A stretch of 64,000 nt of DNA from Larix kaempferi (taxonomy: Eukaryota > Streptophyta > Pinopsida > Pinales > Pinaceae), in contig BSBM01000461.1 of NCBI GenBank assembly GCA_027924585.1, positions 8,991,001-9,055,000 on the forward strand, in the 5' to 3' direction. The notes beneath the pieces were generated by a model that was not told the DNA's origin, did no database searches, and saw nothing but the letters and a program-made list of their open reading frames with translations. Each line of letters starts with the position of its first letter. Within the stretch, counting starts at the first letter, position 1. Shown one piece after another: positions 34,281 to 46,403 of this stretch. A program made the position numbers and the translations under genes.

Positions 34281-34945
34281 TAGCAGAGAACCGATCATTC
34301 CACTCTAGTAGAATCGATCTCTCACTCTTTTAAACAAAGAATTAAAATTCCAACGTTTACATAAAGGATCAATCTCCATATATGATCGATCCCTTATCTG
34401 GACAAAGAATAAATATTTAATCGTTTTCTCAAAGGGTCGATCTCCAGAGAGAGTCGATCTCTGTAATTCAAGGACAACATATAAAATCGAAACACATAAA
34501 AGAGAATCTAATCCCATAAAGGATCGACCTCTTAACTTTTTTAAAACATCAATTCGGATATCCACCATAAACACAAAATCGATCTCCATAGAGAATCGAC
34601 CTACTAAATTTTAAACAACAATTAAAATGTTTATCATAAAGAGAGGATTGATCTCTTTCAAGGATTGACCTATTAACTTTTGCATAGAACATTTAAACCA
34701 ATGGTCGATCTTTGTTGAGGATCGACCTCTTATCGTTTTCACAGAGAATACCTAAAAATCATTTAAACAAAGGATCAATCTTTGTAGAGAATCGACCTCT
34801 TAATATTTTGTACAGAGAAAAATATCAAACAAAAACAGAGGATTGATCTCTATAGGGTATCGATCCATTAAATATTTGACAATAAATAAAATGTACACAT
34901 TAACCAGAGGATTGATCCCCGTAGAGAATTGATCTCTCCCATTAA
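34281..34945. repeat. Ten-unit degenerate array centred on GATCGATC/ATCGACC
   Basis: Units of about 58-85 bp carry the core (a/g)gatc(g/a)atctc, about 6-8 bases, then (g)(g/a)atcga(c/t)c(t/c), followed by an A/T-rich spacer often containing ttaaacaa. Core positions are near 34300, 34370, 34437, 34505, 34577, 34645, 34703, 34773, 34840 and 34910. Each core is close to an inverted repeat of GATCGA. Nothing else explains it. Confidence 0.7.
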
Positions 34946-37385
34946 AATGTCTCAACACAATAATATATAACCAAAGAAAGGAATTAGACATGATTACTTA
35001 GAAGAAGATCACACCATAGAGCTATAACTTCAAACGATTTGCCTCAATAGATATATTTATCACAGAGATTGCTGGAAACGATACCCATAGGGGTCTGTTT
35101 CTATCATAGAGACTTCATAAAATATTTGTTGACTGAATCAATCCGTAGGAACCTCAATTTAGTTCTAAATCATATCAATATAAATAATTCATCCACTGCA
35201 TTCATCACACTAGTGAAAAAGAACCAAACATTTCACACAAGATTCAATCCCATAACTCACAAAGTTTTGATACGTACATGATTTCGGTCCAACATACGTT
35301 ATTAACACAATGTACATTGTTCATATTTAATCAATGCGAAGATGCAATAAGGATATTAATCCATCCTCCTGTACACACATTACTCATAAAAGAGCACACA
35401 TTCTATAACGTTTTTCCTGGGTTTCAATCCCACACTTTACATTATCATAAAAATACATAGAGTTCTCATCAACGGATTGTATAGAGCTATAATACAAAAA
35501 AATCAAAAATTGATTATTAGAACTAGTTATAGGATCTTCAATCCGCACAACTCATGTTATATTAATATAGTACATAAATGCTATATGGATTTACCTCAAC
35601 CCATCGCAATCAGATTCAACCTACTGGCATATGTAAAACATAGTGTATAAAATAAAACAAAGCACATGATATATCCATATTTGTGATATGTATACATATG
35701 TAACATAATGCAATATTTTCCCAACTTAAGGAATCAAAACAAAGTATATAGGCACATATAACAGTCGTATTATACTTCAAACAAACACACACACACACAC
35801 ACATATAATAGAGTGATGTAATCCAAGTTATGCCACCATAGCTTGTATATGTAATAAAAAATAAACTACAATAATATATGCCATTCACAACTCATTGGTT
35901 CATAAGAGAAATTACACTTACTTGAAATAATGCGAATGAAAACTTGGAGAATCAGTTCCTCCCAACCATATAAGAGAGTAGCACAACTGCCATCTCAACT
36001 CCACCCCGTATTTGGATCACCACCAGACACACTAGAACTAACAAGCAAATATTCCACGCAACACTCTCTCTCGGAGTCTGTACCAACGTTAGTGATAGAC
36101 TTACAAAAAAGAGAAACACTCAACACATGCACTCATAGAAAAATTTCTTTGTGCACAACACAACATCCTGTGCTTTTTCAGTGCACCAATTTATAGTTTT
36201 TTCCCAGGTCTTGTGCCATCCCAATCAAATCTCATTCAATCCTTCAATCCCTATGGTTTAGTATCTTGTTTGGTAGTTGAGCTTTTAGATTGGATTTGAT
36301 TGGTAAAATATCTCTTTCTTTACACTTGTTCTATGTCTCAAGGTGGTGTCCCCTCATTTAACTGAGTTCTCCAAGTCTCTTTCTTTTTATTAATAATAAA
36401 AATAATAATTGTTGTGGAAAGTATCACTCATATCCTATGTGAGTATTTTTGAGTTTTTAAATAACTCTTACAAATAATAAATTGTTTCGACATATTTCTC
36501 GAAACTTTTAAATCAAAATAAATAAGAATGTCTTGGGGTATCACATAATACACAAGGGTGAATCTTCCCAAGCATACTACTTGACCACAACTTATACAAC
36601 AATCTATGCAAAAATACCCTACACATTTGTCCCAATCCAATAGTACTCATCCCACATTATCCTATACAACACAAGGATTGGGAGCCCATTCATTGTACCG
36701 CAATCCCTCAAGCTATCCCCATTCCCTTCTAGTTCTCCAACACAATCTGTTGGAGGAGTCTTTGTGATGGGGATCCAAGGACCTCAATTGCAGGATAGGT
36801 TTCTCTCACATTGGAACCACTCCCATTAGCACTAGTTTTCCACATTAATTAACATGAACAATTATGAAAGTTCTAGTTTTCATCTCTTCAGTTCCATCAT
36901 GAAGGCCCCTTCCCCAAAAGGATAGTCATTGATTAATGATAGAAGTACTAACTAAATAACCTTAATTTCCTACTTTTTATATGCATACTCAAAACTACCC
37001 ATGTGGCACTCATGAGGAGCCTAGTTTCCCATCTAATCCAAGATTAGGATAATATAATCAATAAATGTTAATTAAGCCCCTCTCATAAACATGCATGTAT
37101 GGAACTTAGGATAAACTCACTATCTAAGGTTTTTAAGTAGGGATACTAACTTTAGCTAGTAAGTCACTAGGATCATTCCCCCCTTGGAACCTCTTTCACT
37201 TACCCCTCGTGTGGAATCATAGTCCCTCCATATCTTATTCATCATTTGCCATCTACTTTTTTCAAGGATTTTATATTAAATATCAAAAGTATTCATTTAC
37301 AACAACTTTGGTCATCCTAGAATGTTTATATATAACCTCTAGACATTCCATCATTACATTCTCGGGTAAAACATGAGGTGTTACA
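34946..37385. other. AT-rich DNA, possibly an LTR of the adjacent Copia fragment
   Basis: No gene is supported. A (CA)n tract lies at about 35783-35802. On the minus strand, sequence from 37385 begins TGTAACACCTCATG, a common LTR opening next to the Copia fragment, but no partner LTR or PPT could be identified. Confidence 0.3.
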
Positions 37386-37401
37386 ATAGTATTTTACCTT
37401 A

Positions 37402-39090
37402 CTAAATTCTACACTTCTTACGAAATTTATTGGACTCATTTGTACATAGCTCTCCAACATTATATGTCATCAACACCTTTATTTTATTCTCATCTTGTTT
37501 TTCTACAAGATATTTAAATTCTTTAAATTTACTAAAAACTTCATACTTATTACGGAAGAAATAAACCCATGTGTTTCTAGAGAAATCATAAATGAATGAA
37601 ACATAATATATAGATTTTCCTAGTAATGAAATAGGAAGAGGTCCGAACACATCATTGTTATTATTTACAAGAATCATTTTTATCTTGTAGCACCATATGC
37701 AAATCTTAACCAATTTTTTTTTCCATATATGCAATGTTCACATAAATCAAAATCTAATGAGAAATCTAACATATCATTTTCCATACCTTTACCATTTAAT
37801 GCTCAAAGGCCCTTCTCTCCAATATTTCCCAATCTCCAATGCCATATCATTCTCTTGTCTACAAGGACAATAAGGATCCAATCTTGAATGTTATCCTCAA
37901 GAACAACAAAATTATACACCTATCATTAAAAGTTCTTCGGTAGGAAGTTCTAATCTAAACTCCCTACATGGCATCAACATCATTTCTCTTGGAACCATCT
38001 TGCATGTTTCATTTTCAAATAAAGTATGCACACATGTATCATCCATCTTGCTTATAGATATCAATTTTTTGGCTAGATCTAGAATGTGTAAAACCCCAGG
38101 ATGAGTTTTAATCCTTCCACCTTTGAGAAGTATCTTGAGCCTTCCAATTCCTATCATTTTGGTTGTCAATCCATATCCTAGAAAAAAATTACCTCCGTTG
38201 TATTTTTTATATTCAAAAAACAACTCCTTGTGCGGAGTCATATGAAATGAAGTGCCTGAGTCAATCAACCATACATCATGATTTGTATGTGTACTTGTAG
38301 GTTCCAAGAAAACATCATGTCCTTCTTATGTAGAGGGTTATGTTTTCCATAGAAGGAGCATCATCATATCCCTTACTTTTATCAATACTCTTAGATTTGC
38401 AATTTTTCTTATAGTTCCCATCTTTACCACATTTTTGTCATTTATTTTCAACTTTTCCTAGAGATTTAGATCTATTCTAAACTTAGATATACCCCCAGAA
38501 CACTTATTTTTCCTCCTTTCAGAATGATATCTCACAGATAAAAAAATAATTGGCCACACCCTCCATGGGTTTTTGTCCCATTTTCCCTAGCAAAAAGGAT
38601 GCAAATACATCCTCAAACTTAAAGGATTGACTGGCAGTAACAATTCTACAACTAGATTGTCCCAAGTGTCTGGAAAAGAACATAGCAATGCAATACACTT
38701 ATATTTTTCCTCCATCTTAATATCAACAAAGACTAGTTGACTTACCAAAGTATTAAAGGTTTTTAGATCATCTGACATGGTGTCACGATCAACCATCTGA
38801 AGATGAAAAAACTTATTTAAAAGAAATATTATATTCACCAATGAATTTAATTGATACAAATACCCCAGCTTATCCCATATCTTCCTTGCGTTGTATTCTC
38901 TAGATATGTTCAACAACAATAAATCTGAGAGGCATAGTTGAATCATTCTTATTGTTTTTCTATCTAGATTTAACCAATCTTTTTATAACATACTATTGGG
39001 AGTTGTACCTAGATCCATAACATTCCAGCAATCTTTGTCCACGAGAACATCTTCTATCTTCTTCTTCCATTTAATTCAAGTCTCTAGCAT
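37402..39090 (-). pseudogene. Copia gag-protease-integrase remnant, RT absent
   Basis: On the minus strand, gag (39090-38587) shows WNVMDLG, LDRKTIRMIQLCLSDLLLLN, KIWDKLGYLYQLNSLVN and CIALLCSFPDTWDNL. The knuckle near 38430 is broken: its first Cys codon is TGA, and the His position reads Asn (CGKDGNYKKNC). Protease follows (VWLIDSGTSFHMTPHKEL). After a gap comes the integrase core (VFGPLPISLLGKSIYYVSF, IYDFSRNTWVYF) to about 37402. The second catalytic motif usually reads DDFSR, so this copy has changed (YDFSR). RT and RNase H are missing. This is an old, dead fragment. Confidence 0.82.
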
Positions 39091-39292
39091 TAAAATTATT
39101 GATTTATATTCTTAAGCTATTTGTCATTTTCCTTGCAAAAGATTTATTGTGCAAAGCTCCAACTCTAACACAAGCTTATCCCAAACCCAGGATATCCTTC
39201 TAATCTAGGTAGATACTAGTTTCCACCCACTTATTCCACCAAGATAAATAGTCCTCCATCTTCTTGGAAATTTTCTACATCTTTTCATGTCA
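39091..39292. other. Spacer upstream of Copia remnant
   Basis: This is probably 5' leader of the minus-strand Copia fragment. It is cut off at 39293 by the next element's LTR. Confidence 0.35.
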
Positions 39293-41402
39293 TGTCCCCA
39301 AATTTTTCATTGGGTCACAATGGCCTAAGCCCCTTGGCCATACTCATGATAATTTGTCAAATTGATGCTAAGTGTCAAATAATTTCCAAGAATGATGTCC
39401 AAGTTAGTAATAATGTAAAATTAGATCCAAATGGACAAGGTGGGTCACATTAAGAGAAATTCTCAATTCAAAGTTTGTAATATACTCATCCAAATGAACT
39501 ATCATGGAGGAAAATTACTAGTTCCCTAGGTTGGGGGTGGAAGCATTAAAAGTTGGAATAAGGGAGTTACAACACCCAAAATGACCTTATACTTACAAAT
39601 TCACATTAAATGGGTCAAACAAATAATAATAAAAGTAAAATAAGGTGGCATTGGATCATGAGGGCACATAAGAGGTTGTGGGACCCACATGTGGCAAGCT
39701 TGCCCACTACACTTGGCATTATTCTCTCACCAATTCGAGTTCAAGATGAAGGGTAAAATACTTGGGGGATTTGAAGAGGTCTTATTCATGGCATGAATCA
39801 TGCATGGTCGAATTGGAGTGGAAGAGCAACACCCATGGAAGAGGAAGAGGCATCTTATAAGAATGGTGACACTTGGAGCTAGATTCCCTAACTCCTATGA
39901 CAACAATGATGAAGATTCTATGAAAATTATGACAAATTCCAGACCTGGTCGCTTCCATATGACATATATTACATGTCAGGCCTAAAAATAGCCTCCAAGA
40001 CGGCACACAAGGGATTTATGGCAGCCAAGACGATTTCCCATTCGAATTGAGGGATGATGGAGACTAGGAATTGGTGGACAGGTGGCACACATTGGAATCT
40101 CTTCCCAACTTCAGTTTGCATGAGGCGTTTGGAAGCAATTCGAACCATGGAGGACTTGAGAATTTTATAAAATACAATAGAAAATAAGGAAATGGGCTTT
40201 TGATCATTTCTCGTTTTGCAAATTGGAGAGCATAGATTGACCATGCTAGTGGAGTATTTACTCTACTTTCCTTAGCACCAATTTCAAGGCTGCAAGATTC
40301 CCATCCTAATTGGAAATTGGAGAGGCCATTCATACCTTTCATTTGGAGTTACAATGGATTAATTTGTTTCAAGTTGAAGCTACAGGTCTTCTGATGGTCT
40401 TCTCTTCTTCAACTTGCTCCCACATCTCTTCCAATTTTCTCTCTATATTCTTGCTCTTGGAGGAAGGGCACACATGGAAAGATATTGATCTCTTTAGGAG
40501 ATTCCAAGGGGCCCCATTTATTTGTAAGATGATTTAAACACTCTGTATTTTATGCTCAGATATACCTCATATCTAAAATTGAAGTGAAACCATGTAAGAA
40601 TCCCAAACTATGTATGAATGGTGCCATATTTCCATATATCTTGTGGAGAGAGGTTGAAGTTTTTTGGTATCTACTCGTATCAGTAAATATACGTGCTTTT
40701 ATTTCTATTTAGAGAGCCATTAATATACTGAATAATTTTCACACACCTTATGAAATTCCTTGTAACATTTCTCTCAAATTTCATAGCAAGTTATAGCGGT
40801 TTTCTCTGATTTCCCACTATGTTAAGGCATGTTTACAAATCTCTGATTTATGGGAGTTTCAACCACCTTTAGGAACTGATTAATGAGGCATTTGGGTGCC
40901 CATTGAAGCAATATAACTAATCCATTTCTCTCTTCTGAAATTTTGGAGGTTCGTACTGCATCTGGGAAGCCTTTAGTGACCTCTACGCTTGGGGATTTGA
41001 ACCTCAAATTTACTCGCAAATTTCCATATTTTCTCTTGAACTTAAATGAATGTTGCAAAAGTCTTTTTATAGTGTATAAAAAACTATTAGGATCAGTTTT
41101 ATGTCCTAATACCTTTAAAGCATTCTCATACCCAATTTGAAATCCTTAGGATTCTTTTGGAGCCATCTACCCTTGGAAGTTTCAACATCGATTTTCCTAG
41201 TAATTTTTCCTTTCATTCTTTGATTGTAAATGCAAGTTGATGAAGTATTTAGAAAATTTCCAAGTGTATAATATCTGAATTAGTGTGTCAAAATACACCT
41301 CAATGCACTCTGTACATAGTTCGAAACCATTTTGGATCATTTGGGACAATTTGGAGTTTCACTAGTCCAAGATTCGAAAATTGGCCAAATTGGGATATTA
41401 CA
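39293..41402 (+). repeat. LARD-like 5' LTR
   Basis: The length is 2,110 bp, TG...CA. Its first 40 bp recur at 44340-44379. Short open frames inside (for example 40310-40537) have no domain features and are not called. Confidence 0.75.
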
Positions 41403-41403
41403 G

Positions 41404-41415
41404 TGGTATCAGAGC
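41404..41415 (+). other. Primer-binding site, tRNA-iMet type
   Basis: TGGTATCAGAGC, one base after the LTR end. Confidence 0.9.
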
Positions 41416-41468
41416 ATGATCCTTGCACCTATTTCTTAATATCATACATTGAAGAATAATTTGAATCC

Positions 41469-42028
41469 ATGTCTTATTCAGATTTAGATTATGAGCAATA
41501 TGAGGAGGATTATTCTTTCTATGCCTCAAAGGAAAATGATTTCTATGAGCAGTATGATGATGACTATGATGAGAAATATGAGGAAGATAATGTCCAGGAG
41601 ATACCTTCTACAAGTATATCCCATTAGATCACATTTGGAAGAATAAATGATAGTTATTCCTATAGCCATTTGTATGGAGAAGGTATATGTTCCACAATCA
41701 AAGATCAGTTTTTGGGGGAGCATGAAAGAATTAAAAATCAGCCTATTTGTGAGAAGAGCAGTGAAATATCCGAAGCTTCATGGAATGCATGTGTTTCCTA
41801 TTTGAAGATAATTTTTGGGCCTTCTTCAAAAAGCGGCTCCAAAGATCTTGATCCTAAGGAAACCAAGAGGCAATATGCATCAACTTGCTTTAAGGAGAGA
41901 AATGAGGAGACCCATGAGCCACCTAGTTCTGAAATAGTCGAGGTAGAAGAAGGATTGCATGAAGAGGATAGAAATTCACTCCCAAGTGACTCTAAAAAAT
42001 ATGAAGAAAAATCACGTGAGCATGAATA
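41469..42028 (+). pseudogene. Acidic, Tyr-rich protein of the LARD-like element
   Basis: The frame opens at MSYSDLDYEQYEEDYSFY and contains EQYDDDYDEKYEEDN, then one TAG near 41626, and continues in frame (SEISEASWNACVSYLK; EIVEVEEGLHEEDRN) to 42028. The strong D/E/Y bias resembles no domain I recognise. The position right after the PBS is where gag would lie, so it may be a gag replacement or a non-coding filler that happens to be open. Confidence 0.4.
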
Positions 42029-44321
42029 AGGCTCTATTGAAATATTGAGTATCATTTCGAGACACATTCTACATTGGACATGAATCAAAGAGCATCTACT
42101 GATGTATGCTTGAACTATGAAGGAGTACCTACTGATGGGTGCTATCACCTCTATGTTGGTGATAGAGAGATCAATTTTGAAAGTGTTGCTACAAGACAAA
42201 CTTCCATTAAGCATGAAAATGAATACCTTGTAGTAGTTGAAGAAGAACTTAGATCAACTTCCCCATCACCACTTGAGCTTCATGAAGTTGGTCCAAACAA
42301 GAAGGAAGAAGATGGGGAAGTTCATTTGCAAGAGACTCATTTTCTTGAAGGGTCCTTGAATATGGATGAAAAGAAGATTCAAGAGGCCTTGAAAAATTTC
42401 CATGACACACATACATTGGTTTCTAAATTTTTTTGGTGTGTGGAGGAGAAATATTCCCTTGAAGACATGGAGAAAATCTAGAAGGTGATGCTGGACACCA
42501 AAGGTAATTTTTTAAATGTGCTTTCTAATAGAGATTATTTAATTGATCTTGTTGGTTTGTATCATTGAATAACCTTGAATGATGTAGAAGAGAATGACAA
42601 GCTCTCAAATGAGTTGGATTCCACCCAAAATACACTCCAAAAATCTATGGTGCATATTGAGCAACTTCAAGAGAAGTTGCAAATGTCCTTTACACCCTCC
42701 TACATATCAGACAATCATTCAATGGATGAAATAATTTATTTTAGAAAGGAGGAACCTCATGTAATGGTGTAACATGAGGTACATGTTGATATGTAGGTTC
42801 TTGAAGATGCTATGTACTCAAACAAGAAGGAAGACAAGCACTTGTCTTTGTTCAGAGGGGTTATGACCTTCCTCGTGGAAAGAGTTGCAAGGCCTTGGAG
42901 GAGGAACATGATCTCACAATAGTTGTACCAAAAAATTATGGAGAAGACAAATTAAATATTTCGATGGGTAAGAGTTGTTAAGAGTTAAGGTTGGTTCATA
43001 ATTCTTCACCCCCTACTTCATTTTCAGCCACATCAATTGGAGATGAAAATTGGGTGAAAGGTGTTTTTCTAAGGGTGCCACACGAGGAGTATGAAACTCC
43101 TATCTCTTCTTTTGATGATGACATGAATATAGAACCATATTTTTTACATTTGCATCGGAATCCTTTTTTACCTTATGATGATACATATCTTCATGGATGC
43201 ACTTATGATGTTCACTTGAGTCACTTGAAGACTCATGATTTTCCTTGCTCCTTTCTTAGTTCAATTGATGTTGGAGGAACATCATCAACTACTTGGGTGA
43301 AGAGATATATAATTGGAGAATTTTTTTATTGGAAGAAACATCCTTTGTTATTTCTTGATGATACACATATCCATTGATGCATAAAGGGTACTTATGTGAG
43401 CCCCTTGAAGTCTCATTGCTTTCTTTGCTCCCTAATTGGTTCAAATTTGAGTGGAGGTTCTTCATTCACTTCTCGGATGAAAGAGCAGATGGATGATTAT
43501 TTTGATGTATCTTTCATCCTTTTGTAGCAGAATTATAGGGCATGTGATCCTCACCTATGTCATTGGATCATATTTGAATGGTCACTTGATGCTTGTATGC
43601 ACTTGGAAAATGGTGGTCTACTTACTTGGAGGTACAAGCACTTTCATGGTTCTTTGATGAGGCACTTCCTTGATGTACATTTTTATTATGTCGTTATGTA
43701 CTTTGATGATATATCCTTTGTACTTATGATGTTTGGAAGAATGCATACAAGGAAATGGGATCCAGGAATTCACTTTCTTGATGGTATGGTTTGGAGGGGA
43801 CTCCTAATTGTTGGAGTTTAATACAAGCAATGGGAACTTGGGATAATTTTTAGTGTCATTGGTTTCAATTTTTTTCAAGAAACAAGTAGTATGGGATATT
43901 GAGTCCCTACTTAATAAGGTGAATTTAATCAGAGTAGTGAAGCAACAAGCATGGTGTTTCCTCTCTAAAAATTTCATGGAAGCTTGAAGACTCAAAGTTG
44001 GGCAACTCAGTGGCAACTTCAAAGAATTATATAGTGTCCTATCAAAAAGGGTTTCCAAAATATGAAATAGGTAAAGAGTAATTGTGAAAACTTTGTTTTG
44101 ATGGATTTAATTAATATTTTGGTGTTTATAGGTGATGTTATAGGGGATATCAAATTGAAAAAGAAAACCCACATCTCCTTGCTTTTGGAAACACACAATA
44201 GTAGTTCATGAGTGCCACTACTCAAAGTTTTAGAAGAGAAGTTTTGGGAAGCAAAGTTTTGGGAATAAAGTAGGTTCTTCAACATCCATGTGTTGAAATT
44301 GCTTGAGGAAATGCAATATTT
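42029..44321 (+). other. LARD-like internal region with broken acidic frames
   Basis: Several successive open stretches lie on the plus strand (42074-42481, 42575-42772, 42991-43377, 43597-43821). They are rich in E, D, H and S and contain heptad-like text such as NTLQKSMVHIEQLQEKLQM, possibly a coiled coil. They lie in different frames and look like one decayed coding region. A loosely repeated motif, LHGCTYDVHLSHLKTHDFPC, recurs in degenerate form downstream near 43380. Function is unknown. Confidence 0.4.
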
Positions 44322-44332
44322 GGAGGGGAGGA
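44322..44332 (+). other. LARD-like polypurine tract
   Basis: GGAGGGGAGGA, 7 bp before the second LTR start. Confidence 0.75.
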
Positions 44333-44339
44333 TTTGTCA

Positions 44340-44379
44340 TGTCCCCAAATTTCTCATTGGGTCACAATGGCCTAAGCCC
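44340..44379 (+). repeat. Stub of the LARD-like 3' LTR
   Basis: The first 40 bp of the LTR (TGTCCCCAAATTTCTC... to cctaagccc) match 39293 onward, then stop abruptly. The next base begins TGTTGTAGGTACAAC, which has the look of another LTR start. Confidence 0.7.
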
Positions 44380-45341
44380 TGTTGTAGGTACAACAGATCC
44401 AATGCTTCATTCTGATCATGGGAGACCCATTTTGTAAATATAAAGGTATTTAGGTAAGTTTTAAATTTTGGTTTGCTATGGCATCATACCCTTTGCTTAG
44501 TCTATTTAGTTATCATTATTTCTCCTTTGAAAATTTCTAAGTTTCTGGTTGTTTTCTTGATTTGCAGAAAACCTTAGAATCTTTGCCAAAAATCATTTTC
44601 TTACGGCAAATCCCGAAATCCCACAATCCCACAATTGCGGATTGCAGGAATCGTTTGTTTTTCATTTGGAAATTCGTCAACCCGAAACCTACAACCCGAA
44701 ATTACAGATTGCAGGAAGACCGTGTAAGTATTTTAGAAATTCTGTTTACGCAACCCGAAACCTTAAATTCTGGATTTCAAATTGTGGAAACTCGTTACGC
44801 CAATAAATCGTGTTGTGTGTTTCCAAAACCCGCAAATTGCGGGTTGTTGAAAAACTTATTTAATTTTTAATATTTGTTTTTGCTTCCGAAACCCGAAACC
44901 CGAATTTTGGGTTGTGGATTTTGGAAATACGTTTGTTCATTTTGCGAAATTTGTAAAACCCACAACCCAGAATTTCAGATTGCGGATTTCGGGAATTTTG
45001 AATAAAGTTTGATTTTCAAACCTATGAACCCAATCCCACATCCCACAGGGGTTAATCTCAGTCGTTCGTTTCTTTTAAATCTACGGTCCAGATTTTATCC
45101 GACCAAAATACCATAAATGCACGATTTTTGCTATTTTCCATTATCATTTTTACTGTCGGAAATTTACGCTCCTACGTGGATTTTACTGTTGATTTCTTAC
45201 TAGGGTCACCTTCATGAATTTTTAGTCATTTACAGGTTGGTTTGCTGTCATTTTTGCATTTTCTATTTACGGTTTTTCTGTCTATGGTTTAGTTTTGATT
45301 TAGTTTTAGTTATTTATCAGAATTTCCCAGGCTTTGCCAAA
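44380..45341 (+). repeat. Region of degenerate cccgaaa/gcggattg repeats
   Basis: At 44381-44394 lies a perfect 6-2-6 palindrome (GTTGTAGGTACAAC). From about 44570 to 45010 related words recur: cccgaaatcccacaa, attgcggattgcagg, cccgaaacccgaa, gggttgtgg, cagattgcggatttcgg. They form imperfect tandem and inverted repeats. A pyrimidine-rich cttactaggg...tttacag-g near 45236 could be a 3' splice site ahead of the coding region at 45342. Confidence 0.5.
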
Positions 45342-46398
45342 ATGTCTCATAATACTCGGTCTAAAACACTTCACAAGGATTTATTGACCAAAGATCCCAA
45401 TTTTGGCATCTTCATAGACACCAATGAAATAGTCACTGAAACCTATCAAATGGACTGGGCAAAATATATGCTATCTTTGACAATGATGACCTTTCTAACA
45501 TCAAAGAAGACCGACTTGCGTATGAGAAAATTAGGGCTTCAAAAATCCATGGCATTGTTGCTCGCCCCACAGTCCTACCTTATACAGACCCTGTTAAATG
45601 GATTGTGGAAAATGCTAACCCTAAGGACCAGTTGTTTAACAATAATACTGGGTCACAATTGGCATCTTTCCACCCTGAAGTTTTTATCAGATCTTTTCCT
45701 CTCAAGCCGGCTGTACAAATCCTTAGCCATGATTTCATTCAATCCTCCAAGACTAGATACAATTTTCAAGAAATGATGAAATCATGGATGGTTAAATCTA
45801 GCAATTTTGTGCTGAAGGATGATAACGTTTATTTGATTGCTTAGTTCAAGGAACCTTACTCCTTATTGGCAGCCATGCTCTGCAGGCTCTTTGGCCTCCC
45901 CAATTGCTCAAATTTTAAAGCTGAATGGGCTCCTATAGCTCACCATGTCTTGACAATAGGAGAATCTTTCCCTTGGGTATCTATCTTGTCTTCAAAACTT
46001 AAAACAACAATTCAAGATTATCAGAAGGCATCTTCCTTAAGAAAGCCACATTTTTACCTATCAGCCTTTATTCTTGATGTCTTTTGCTCTAAATTTCAAT
46101 ATCCTAATTTGGGGTAGAATTGGACCATTGAAGCTCCATCGGTTCATATATATCATTCGGAACTGTGGGAAAGCAATTATGTGCCCCTGCTCTATGACAT
46201 TTGTGACCATTTCATGGGCACTATTTATTTCAAAATATTCAAACAGGAAGCTCCCGCCTTTTCTGCTGATGCCAGAACTTTCATCAACACGATCAGTGAT
46301 TGGTATGTTTATGAGTCCTTTTCCTACATAGAGTTTGGGGAAGTGACATTGTTCACCTTCTGCCAAGAATAGTGCCTTACAGGTTGGTCATTCAAGAG

Positions 46399-46403
46399 GT
46401 TTC
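46399..46403. repeat. Target-site duplication (left) of short Copia derivative
   Basis: gtttc, repeated at 49060-49064. The host frame continues across the pair. Confidence 0.9.

Larger units (their letters stand above)
39293..44379 (+). mobile_element. LARD-like non-autonomous LTR element, 3' LTR truncated
   Basis: A 2,110-bp LTR (39293-41402) starts TGTCCCCAAATT and ends TATTACA. It is followed by a tRNA-iMet PBS, about 2.9 kb of internal DNA with no gag, protease, RT or integrase motifs, a PPT (44322-44332) and the first 40 bp of a second LTR. Then homology ends. LTR over 2 kb with a pol-free interior is the definition of a large retrotransposon derivative. No TSD can be scored because the right end is missing. 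Confidence 0.78.
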
